From assembly GCA_028583605.1 (NCBI GenBank), contig CM053327.1, positions 22,927,629 through 22,991,628 of the forward strand: a DNA stretch of 64,000 nucleotides. The letters are read 5' to 3'. Both the position numbers and the translations under genes were made by a program. The notes under the pieces are model-generated. The model was given only the letters and a program-made list of their open reading frames with translations. It did no database searches and was not told the DNA's origin. Shown piece after piece: positions 1 to 12,000 of the stretch (positions are counted from its first letter, which is position 1; each line of letters opens with the position of its first letter). The stretch is from Dastarcus helophoroides. Its lineage: Eukaryota > Arthropoda > Insecta > Coleoptera > Bothrideridae.

Positions 1-3000
1 TACCCCAACAGGCAGCTTTTGCGTTGTATAATTATATTATCGGCTATGTCATGTTTTATGTGAGAAGTCCTCACGAGGAGGGTTTATCTCTCATTGGATC
101 AGCACTATCTTTACTTTGGATGGTAAGAGGTTAAGAAGATTAATTCAAAATTCTTCTTTGCTCTCTCGTGTTTTAGGTCGTTCATAGCGTTCATGGAATT
201 ATGTTTAAAGATTTAAAACAAATACTTAGAAAAGAACAGTGCGATGCTTCTATATTACTTACAGCAAATGTACCATCTGCAAAAAAGATCATCGTTCATG
301 GACCGCAAGGTATTAAACTAGATCAGATTTATCTGTAAAGATTTTATGTAATATGTTTCAGATCCAGACGCTGGAGGAATCCCATCTCAATTTCCGGTGC
401 AAGAAGATACACAATTTTGTCAAATTTTACGAGAAGCTTTGGATTTTTTTGGTATTGAAGAAAACCAACACAAGGAATATTTTTTAGTGGATTACAAAAC
501 ACGTATGTTGCTGATTTATTTGTAGATATATTTTGACCACTATATTATTACAGATCAAATAAGAAATCCGTCTTCTTATGTACGAGACTATTATTTTTTC
601 AAACGATCTCAGTATCCTCAACTGGAATTGGTTTATATGAAACCGGACGTTGCTTTTAATGCACTTCAAAAGCAAGAGCTTCTGTATAAATTCGTTGAAA
701 TTGGAAAAGTTTTGTTAACTTGGGCCATTTTAAAGAACGTTGATATGGTAGGTGATTTCTTTTGCTATTATTAACTTACTTGGTGTTTGATATGACAACT
801 TAAAGTATAAAAAATTAACACTTACTTCAGTTTCATAAAAATTTAACGAACCATTTTGGTTCCAAAGAAATCTGAAAATTTATCCTATTTATTTCGGTGC
901 GACGTGATGGTAAGTAAACATTTAAAGGACGTACGAAAACTTTGAAATTTAGTTGTTTATTAGTATATTGCAAACTACAAATGTTGCGTTTTGCTTAGTT
1001 TCAAGATTAGGATTAGAGTATATAATATTTTCCATTTTCTCTTAGTTGCTGGTGGTCATTTTGTACACCATTTGGTGGTAGTATAATGAAATAATCTTTC
1101 GAAATTAGTCAGATATTAATAATAATGTGAAACATAAGAAACTCTTAATTTTTACATATTATATCCATATTTTTCTTGCTTAACTGTTTCTCGTAGGTAG
1201 TACAACGAGTTGTATTTCTTCATGAGGAACTAATGAAACTGCCATCATTTCCTCGAAGGGCATTAGAAGCGGATTTAGATTTATATAAAGGAGGCCATTT
1301 AGGAAAAGAGTTGTTAGGGCTAGATGTTTTACATAAATTTATGTGGGTGCGTCTCATAGCGAGGATGTTCGAAGCTATGGCTGGAAATTTCGCATATTCT
1401 GGTGATATACATTTATTTCTAAACGTTTTAAATGGAGCTGTTATTCTGCATTCAGAAGATGCTTGCATATTGCGTTATGTCATGGCTACCTACATAAATG
1501 CGGCTTTTCATTTTAAAAATATCTTTTCCACAAATGGGTAAGGTTTAAGAATGTTTAAGAAGGTTTAAAGATATCTTTTTAACTTACTTGTAACATTTTT
1601 ATTTTAGATATTTATTAATTATGCCAACACTACTTAAAATCTATTCAAATCATCAGACAAACAAACTTGTTACAACTACTGTAGAGTATGCTGTAAAACA
1701 ATTTTACTTGATGAATAGGAAACCATTTATTTTACAAATGTTTGGTTCGGTATCGGCTATGTTGGACACAGATGAGGAAGGAACCTTCGGAGATGCTCAT
1801 AAGGTAATAATATAGTCAGTTTATTATTTCACTGATTCACAATCTTAATTAATATTAAGAAGAATTTATTCTCTAATAATAGATCAATAATAATATTTTA
1901 ATCCTTATTAAATGGCATTGTTTGATGGTCATAAATATATGTAATAAAACTAATGAGCATTTCATCATAGTTTCCAATATATTTAATTGTTTACCGGTTT
2001 CGCTTTCAATACGATTGCTAAAGGGATTATGAAGTTTTTAATCACACTTTTTTGTTGAAAACTTTGAAAGCGTATAAGTCCGAAACTAAAGACATTTTAT
2101 TAAGCTCTTTTTCGGAAATCGTATTTATTTATAGTATTGAGTCGTTGTTGAGGAAATTTGCTGACATCTTGTATACATAATTCTTCTTCCTTTTTGCATT
2201 CTTAGTTTATAACTCTATTAACATTTACGCATTAGCTTGAAAATGCAATTATCATTTATCATTATCATTTTTATTTTTAGATTCAATCTAGCTGTCTATT
2301 CAATCTTCTGCTTAGTTTAGAAACTCCATCTCCGGATCCTTTGAATATAGCAGAACTAGTAAAAGAGGAAAAACCTTTAAAAGCCATAGACTTCTGCTAT
2401 CACGATGAAAGTGAAATGGTTACCATTTTGGATTGTATTTCTCTATGTGTTATGGTAGTATCTTATTCTTCAGAAAGTATCAGAGGTTACCAAATGCTTG
2501 TAAGCTCAAACTTAATTTTATAAGTCCGGTTATTTGTAAATGTTATGTTGTAGATAATATTGGAAGCTGTGCTCCCTTGTTATGTTCAACATATCCAATT
2601 ACCCTCATATAATAAGGAAGGTAAAACAGAAAAAGAAATTATACATCAACTAGCGGTATCTGTGAGGACTTTAGTAAATAATTGTGAAGCTCTAACAAAG
2701 TAATTTTTAATTTCTTGCAAAAACTTTATTAAAAAATAATTATCTCTTTTTAGAAGTTACAATGGCCCTTATAGATCTAGTCCAGAACATAAAGGATCAA
2801 GCCAGAGAAATTATAGTAGGGGCGTATATTCTCCTGGGTTTGATTTTGAAGATGAATCTCACTCAAAATTTATGAGTGAGCATTCAAGAGCTAAAAGCAT
2901 GTATGAGCATGATGTTGAAGATTCCGAAGTTCTAAGAGCTGAATATAGAAGGCCTAGGGATGTACTCCTTTCATTAGTTGGCGAATTTATGTGTAGGGCT

Positions 3001-6000
3001 AGTTCCAGATTGCAGGAATTAAATAGAAAAAATAATCAGGAAGGAAAGCTTATTGAGTTGCTAGACATCAGATCTCACATAGTAAGAAGCACAATAAATG
3101 TACATGCAAACTACCTATAATTTTTTCTTTATTGTAGCGCCTTGTAGATATTGCTCACAGTCTTCTAAAAGTATCACCGTATGACCCAGAATCAATGGGT
3201 TGCAGAGGTCTACAGCATTATATGAGTTACATTTTGCCCTCTATTGAATGGGCAAATGATGCCATGCGACCTGCTTTAGTAACTATTTTAAGGAGACTGG
3301 ATAAAGTATTTCAGAAAATTTCAAAAAAACCTTCCATACGAGTAATACACAAGTTTATAGATAGGTATGTAGGACCAATAATCTTTTATATATATTTTAG
3401 AGAAATACAGACTGGGATGCGGCAGCTGGTCTTCTGAAAGGAATATATGATACTATGATAAAATATCCTTATATAATGCACTGGCAACATATTAAAGCTT
3501 TGATAAATACATGTCAGGTACATATTCACTTCAAAATTATTTTGACAAGTAATATTTATAACGGGTTTTGCAGACTTTGATAGTTAGTGATGGTATTAGC
3601 AATGAGGGAGTATCGTCAGCAACAGCTGCTCTCATGAGTCAAGCACCTCCTTCGCATTTTTGTTCAATGGTTGTCCGTCTCATTGCTTTACAAATTCAAA
3701 GTACAACGGTATGTAGCAAATGAGTAGAAATTAGGGTCATTTTTTAAATTTGCCTTAAGCCAGTAAAAGAACACCTTAATAGGTTTTTCATTAGAAGCAC
3801 GTTATTACGCAGATCGAAATTAATTCTAAGGAGTAAAAACCACACTTTTTTTTACGCAAAAGCATCATGATTTAATTGTTGATGCTAGAAAATGCCCGGC
3901 CGTCTGTTATTATCTCTCGATTGTCGAAGTAAATCTTGTTTATGGGTTTCAAGTTTCTAAAATGTTACCCTTTTCTTTTACAATTTCGACTTTTTTCCAG
4001 GAAATTTTGACTTCAGTACGAGTTTTCAAAAAATAAGTTGATATTACCAGATTTATAAATAAAGTAACATTTCTGAATTGTTGTTTTCCCTAAAATTAAA
4101 GTTTTAATATTTTTTCTTGAAATTTCGATTGTAATTTCAAAAATTTCGTTTTAAACTACAAGATCTTTTGCGCAGTTTTAATTTGACCAACGAAGTTTTT
4201 AATTTCGAAGTTGCCATAATAAAAATCGAAGTATCAAGGAACAATATCTTTTCCTACTTCAATCTGTGTATTCATTGTTTTTTTACAACTTGCAGTAGGT
4301 TAGGTAAGCCATATTACTGAACGAATATAATTCATATTCACCCTAGGATGGATAATCGACCAATCATGCCATGTGATAAGGACGAATGTAATTTTTAGAT
4401 TCAAACTTAGACCATAAAATCTATCAAATTGTTACACCCATGTTTTATATTTTACAATTATTTACTGCATAAGATACTTAAAATGAATCAATAAAAATTG
4501 CTCTGACATTGCTTCTGACATTTCAGAAGCGACAAGTGAAACGTCGGAGGCTTTTATTGCCAAACCAAATCAAATAGTAAATATGAATTTTGTTACGATA
4601 AATTTAAGAGGCTGCACAGCGAACTTTTCCTGCAACTACAATACGTCAAAACAAAAATAAAATTTCAAAAAAATCAATAATTTTTCATATGACATTTACA
4701 TGTTCTAAAAGCAAAAAAAAAAGATAGTAGGTGAATATTTGAATGTGTAATGTAAAAAATAAATTTAAATAATGCAATAGATATTAGTAATAATAAATTG
4801 ACCACTGGTAATTTCGTTCGGAATTTAAATCTAATGATTCTTCAGTATACATATATTCATATAATCAGGTTTTTGTTAATAATTTTCTGTTATTTTGCAA
4901 GAATACCTGCAATTTGGAGCAAGTATGTGGAGGTAGTTCTACTTTTCCAACACAAGAAAAAACAGAAAGTATGATTATTAATCTTATTATGCCATTATGC
5001 TTAAGAGTTGGAACGGGTCGTAAAGGTAATTTATCACATTTTGTGTATTGTATTCAATATCTGTTTTTATTTAAGATGTGGGTGAAATGAAACAGTCGGA
5101 TATTAGCTTTGCATTAACCTTAGTTTTACATGCAATGAGTCCCCCTAGCAATAAAAATGTAATTTCTTCTGCTCCAAACCTAAAAGGCGCTGCTGATATA
5201 CGAGCAGGCAGTTTAACATTCACTGGAACTAGGGATACAAAAACGTCCGCAAAAATCAATACATCTCTATATCAAGTTTCGTTTCTAGCCCTTAAAATCA
5301 TGACCATATGTTTTCAAGGAGAACTAATTAATGATTGGTCTCGAATCGCACGGACAATGAGAGAATTAGGGAAACGGAATGAGGCAGCCACATTTCTGTG
5401 GGACTTTTTAGATTTTGTTGTGACTCACAGAACTCCACTTTTTATTTTGATGCAACCGTTTATATTTCAGAAGGTAATTATTTCATGTTTTAAATTAAAT
5501 TACAATATTAACGACAATCTTATCATAAAGCTCGCACAACCCCCTATTTCTGATTTTGAAAGAAATATTCATTCGAAATTGAAAGACAAAATGAGAAGCA
5601 TAGGCTTGCCTTTTCCAAAAAGCCGTGGTGCACTATTAATGGAGTTAGCTCAACAAATGAAGCAACTTAAAGAAGAATTGGAAGATTGTAAGTTATATTA
5701 ATCATCTCGATTTCTCTTTTACGCTATTCTTAAGTAGTTTTCTCCAATACTACAAATTTGTCGACAGCATGGTGTCCTTTTTAGTTCAGAGGTAGAGCAA
5801 TTTTTGTATTTTTTTTAATTTACAAGATTTTGTCATACTAATTCTAGCATCGGGAAATTCTGAAACAGATAAGAAAGAAGGACCGGCTGCGCCAACTGTT
5901 CAGATGACTAGTGAAACTGCTGGAAAGCATCCAAGGCATTCACTCATTGGTCTATTTACCGGAGGAGACCACAAATCTGTTATAGATCACTCTCATGTCC

Positions 6001-9000
6001 ATCCTAAAGGTATATTATATTTTTATTTCCTTATCAGCGCCTTAAATATAGTGATAAAAATGAGATCAAAACCTTAAGCTGTGTTTCTATAAAGGTTTGT
6101 TGGCTCAAAAATAACATTCTGTTTAATAGAAACTTCTAGTACTAGTCACGGTTCTTCGACACCTATTCAAGCAAATACTAGTCTCGGTGATATAGAGGAA
6201 GGAAGCGTAGTTGAAAGTTCAGCGGTGACTAATGCTGGGCTCAACGGTGAGACTTGCTGTTATCATTTACTGGATCATACTTCATTTCTTGACTAAAATC
6301 TGGTCACAGCCAACATGTAGGAATAAATTCTTCGTTTGTCAAAGATAAAATACAGCTATGAAAATTAGTCAAATATTTGATGACTTTATTTTAGTCACTT
6401 TAAAATCATCATACGCTTCCGCTCTAAGTAGGCATCAATCACATTATGGCTCCACATGTAACATTTCTTCAACTGTTTTATACATTGCATGTCAATAAGG
6501 AAACTAGATAATGTATATAAGTAGTATTTATTTAGAGGCATAACAAATATGTTTTTATATTAATACCTTTATTATGCGTTATAAATTTGCACTTGAGATT
6601 TGGATCGTTAAATGAGTTGTAGAATTGTATATTTTGAAAAGACTTTGAGGATTAGCAATGACTATAATTAAAGCAGGGCTGTAACTAGATAGGCCCAACA
6701 TGTGCATCGTATATAACCCTACATCTTTAGAAGGCCTAATATATTGGATGGCGTCATATTTTTTAGCCTTCAGGTTGTGTACTAGTAGGTACAATATCAG
6801 GGGATTGTAGTTTAGATAAGAAAGTGGAAAGGTGGATGGGGTTTTTTGTTTTAACCATCAGTTTTGTACTTTTGCACATGTGCGTTTAGTATATTATATA
6901 AGGAATCTCTTCTTTAAAGTTCATAAACCTAGTGGCATAGGCTGTGCGTTGATATACCCGGTATTTCACTAGAAACTTCCCACGTGGAAAATATTAGAAT
7001 TAAAAGAAAAACCAAAAAAGAAACTGGAGACAGGTGAATTTTCTCTTCTGGAGGAATAAATGATGGCGTAAGTTGTGGTATCTTGGAAGATATCCCTTAG
7101 GCAGGAGCAAAATATCCCTACATTTTAAATAGTGCCGAATGTTGAGTGGTTATTTAAAAGCTTTTTCAATTCTGCCCAAGATAACATACGACTTTTTAGA
7201 TTAAGATTTCAATATGACAGTAAATTGTCATTGAAGGAATAAAATAATTTTCAATAAATAATAGAATGTTATTTTATTAAATGGTCAAATTGGTTTTTTT
7301 CTACTTCCATACAAGAATAAAATCTTTGCTTCATTTCCGAAGGAACATTCTGATCTGGTGGTAAAAAAATCCATTGAATATCGCGTTTCTGAGTTTCATC
7401 AAAAATTTATAATTTTTTAAATAGAACAACCTGTACATATTATGTTTTTGTAAAAAATACTGGAATTTAGAAGAATTATTGTTATTATAAATGCTTTGCC
7501 AATATAAATAATAAAGGAGCTAGGAGAATGTAAACGTATGTTTATCATAAGCAGGCAAGAATTAATCGGAAATTAGCTTAGCAAGCTATGTAAACAAATG
7601 TCAACAGTTTAATATACTCTTATATACGCTGAATATAAACTGTAAAGTTGATATATCAGGAGAGTACTGGATCGGAAGTGACGTAATAGATTTCTTAGTT
7701 TGTTATACAAGTCAAGTATAATTGCACAACTAAAAACAACTGTCAGACAAGTAGTTGTATTGGAGGAACAATTACATAAACTGGGAGAAAGGCACTCGGC
7801 TGTTAAATTGTTGTCTCAAGGGACGTTTTACAGATTATTCGACGTACTGTTTTTCCAGGAAGCCTCTGGGTTTACGTAATTACTCATGCAATGTCTTAAC
7901 AAACTACTGGTATAAACGTCGACGATGCTCAAAAGCGAAACCTAAATCATAGTTTAACGAGAAACAGATATTTCCACACATTTTCTCAATCCTGTATAAG
8001 GTCGTCCAGAACCGTTGCTAAAATTCGAGGGCCTCGAAGTTCAGAGATGGTTTCAGTAACATGAAGTCACAGGGCTATTAGTATGAGGTCTCCCATTAGA
8101 TTAACGAAACGTATCCATGAAAAGTAGAGTCTAAGCAAGAGGAATGTAGCCTTCTGGGTACTGAGTTGACGCCACCAGTTTTTTTTCTTAGGCTAACTTA
8201 AATTTAGAGTGTATGAAACCATCACCATGCACCAAATGCTAGGGGTTTCAAAAAATGTATGACTGCTGAACGTCAGGATAGACATCTAGACAATATATTT
8301 TTAAGAACAAAAAAGTCTCAAGTTTTGGTAACATTTTGCACAAAATAAATTTATTTTTGAACCACAGATAATGTTTTTGTAAGCTCTTGAAATCATGAAA
8401 ATCATGGGATTTGACATTACGCGGGCAAATATTTGTTGAATTCTATCATTTTACTGTTTTCTTAGATGTTATTTCTTCTTTGTCGCAAAGAATATATTGT
8501 TAATTCTATTAAAGTTTTATAATGTTTTCTAGCTTGGTTATTTGTTATATCTTAATCTCTGAGAATTTTGTCAACCTAAAACTTGTGCAAAGTGACCACT
8601 TAACATTTAAATCTGGATATTTATCAATGAATAATTAACTATAAGAAGAAGCAGTTTATCAAATAGAATTTATGAAAATGCGCTCAGTTTGAAGACAATA
8701 CAGTTCGATAAATATAGTTTATTCAACAAGAAACGTTCCTCGGTTTGATGAAAATTATTGAAGATTTTCTGATTTTTATTATTTTATTATTATTATTATT
8801 TTGATCAAAGTACATTAAAACATTTACAGCGCATCGTCCAATCTCCATCGCTTTCCAGAATATCCTGACCTTAGAACATGCAAGTTGTAACAAATTCGTT
8901 TCTCCCTACAGGTATCTCGAAAATGGTAAAAGATACAGCATGTGTTAAATCAAGACAAACTTGCATAATTTGGCCATCAGGAAATCGAAAATATCTCTTG

Positions 9001-12000
9001 CTGTTCTTGAGATTTTATTATTTCTTGGGGTTATTTGAATAATAATCCAAAAACTAAAATTAAAATCACTTTTTCATTGGTATTGGCGTTTTTTATCCTG
9101 TGCAATATAGCATAAGCATTTTTTTATTATACCTTTCGTCTTTTCGATAACACTATCAAGTTCGTTATTTTAAATGCGGACTTGTAATGTTTGTTTGTGT
9201 AGCTATTGATTCTCCGAATTCATTGATGTATGTAATTTCAAGCCATCATCAAGAAAAAACCACTTTTTTTTAGATTCATGTTATTTTATTATTTTTTCAA
9301 AATAAATAAGTAATTATTAATAACCTGGAAATTATAAAAATATAATAAAATGGTTATGGCAGAATTAATAAGTTTTTACAAAGAACAGCTGACATAATCA
9401 TAAATAAGTTACAACAGAAAATAATGACTGGTACCTATGGGCAAAGCAACTGTGGATATTTAGAATAACAAATAATAAATGAAACAATAACTATCACATT
9501 TAGTTTGTCAAATTTTATTACATTTTGGTTAACTAGTATTCAGAAATAAAAAATACCTTAATCTGAAAAAAGGTTGTTTTTCTTGATGATAGTTATGAAA
9601 GTTCGATACATACGAAGTCTGAAATTAAAATGCTACACAAAGATATAATAAAAATTACAGGCCCATATTTAAAATAACCTACTTGATAATGATATCCAAA
9701 AGAGGAAACATTCAATAAAAAACTTTTCAGTCTAGCTTGTGAAGGATAAAAATGCCAATGAAAAGGTGTTTTTAGTTTTTCGATTACTCTTCAAATAACA
9801 CCAAGGAAAAATAAACACAAAAATCCAAAATTTTAATTTTTTCAAACATCTCAAAAGGATCAAGAGATGTTATCGATTTTTCGACGACATATTACTGGTC
9901 GTCAAATTATGCATCTTTGCCCTAATTGAACCAGTGCTTTATCTCTTACCGTTTTTGAGATCCCTGTAGTGAGAAGCAAATATGTTATAACCTGTATACA
10001 TGGTCTAAGAGCCTGGCACCTTTCTTCAAGTTTATCAGTATATTATACGTTTTCAGTATATTACACGTATATTTAACCAATCCCGGTCGAGATTATTGAC
10101 GCCCAGGCCATGAATTTTTTTCCTGCGGATCTCTGAAAGCAGCGGTTTTTGCCTTGACCTCCGACATTGTATGGGTGATCAGTCAAAAGATTTCTGATGG
10201 TACTTATGTTCACAATATTATCCTCCTATATTGTTGTCACTCACCCACTCGTGATTTGCCTCTATCTGTAAGATTGTCGACAGTTTTGTTGGCTTTATAC
10301 CGTTCAACCAACATCTTCACGAAAGTCTTCGACTTTTTAAAATATTTAGCAGCCGCATTGTAAGACATGCGTGGACCTTCTTCGCTTAGCATATCGAGCA
10401 GTCAGTTTCTTTACGTATGTATTCTTTGACGGTTCAAGTGGCAGTAAAATAATTTGGCATCCGCGACGTAACAACTGAATGCACTTTCCCGCCAAAAAAT
10501 AAAAAAGCCAAATTGTTAATAATTTTTGAAAAATTGACGAACGTTTCTTGTTAAACCGATTGTAAAACGCTGGAAATATTGAGTTGCAGTAATTGGGAAT
10601 TAGGTGATTAGGTGGAAGATGAAGAAAATGTTTTTGCAACAAAAACGAAAAAAAAACCTTGAAACCGTGGAGTTTCACTAATAAAATTATGTATATGAAT
10701 TACATAAGAAACAATATTTTTAATATGTAATAAATGATTTATTTATTCCTAGTGTATATTTTAGATGAATGTAAATATTATTTTTAATGCAGTGCAGCCT
10801 TCTTGCAACTAAAAAATTATGTGTTTAATGTTGTAGTAGATGTTACTTATCCCTATTTCAGACCGTTCATCCCAACGATCTTCTATGAGCGAAGAGCATG
10901 GACTTCATCTCCACAAATCTGAATCCCTTTTGTCTCATAAGACGCATAAGCTTCGTTTTGTGTCTTCTGTAGAATTTAGACATTCTTCAGGTAAATGTTT
11001 TAGTATGCGAATATGTGAAGTTAATAAGAAAGATACTTGCGACGTTACATAAATTGATTGAGGTTTGAGGTAGCATTCCAAATATCCGCGGGACGTTTCC
11101 GCTAGCATGATTGATTTTGACATTTATAACCCCTACTATGTGGAATTCTTCAATATTTATAACTATTAAACTTTATTAACGATTAAAACAACAACGGCTA
11201 TACCACCGATGATGCTGAAAAGCGGGACCAGGTGAGGTCATAGCAAATATTTATAGAAACATCGTAGAATTTTTAATGTCTGTTGGGGTTTTAATCGTTA
11301 ATATTGTTTAACAGTTATAACTGTATTTCAAAGTCGATGAAACCGATTCCATAAAAATGGACGAGTTTTGATTTATTCTAACAATTATTTTGAAATACTC
11401 AAGTTTTAGATATAAGTTATTTAAATATTAAATAAAATAATTATGAATTTTTGTGTAAAGTGACAAAGAAAACAGAATATTTCGTAAAAACTAATTGGAA
11501 ACTACGACAAACAAAAATTATGATTTTGCGTAGAAAGTGCATCGAAGTTTGCATTAGTGAATTGTTATCATTCATTCATGAATGGAGACCGTGAAAGCCT
11601 TTGGAGGCATTGCTCTGGTAAGACGATTAACAATGTATAAAAAATTTTTTTAGTAGTTCCATAGTCCTTAGAAATTAGCAGCTTAAATAACAAGGAAGAT
11701 TTGTTTCTGTGTAAACAAATAAGGCTTTTGGTCTGTTTTCGAATCGTTCTCTTTTAGAGTTATGCCTTCAAGTTGAACATCGTCATCATCACTTACTTAA
11801 GACCAATTCACCAACGTTGAATGGATAAGGATCGTTTTACGTTATGAGTTTCAATTATTTTTCGGGATGCATCGATAGATCAAAACATTTTAGGAAGTGT
11901 CATTAAAAAAGACAGGAACATAGTTTTTTTTTTACTAAACACATCTTTACTCCGCTATAGGAACAATGGTTTGGGACGCTATTGGTTCGGTAAAAGTCAT

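Noticed and set aside
4512..4535. Small 8-bp hairpin (GCTTCTGA/TCAGAAGC)
   Set aside because: This size is expected by chance in 64 kb, and there is no context for function.
7755..7952. 65-codon open frame with faint Tc1 resemblance
   Set aside because: The similarity is too weak and needs frame changes, so I did not list it as a transposon.
10346..10678. 110-codon minus-strand open frame
   Set aside because: The Tc1-like motifs in the same stretch are in another frame, and this frame has no family resemblance.
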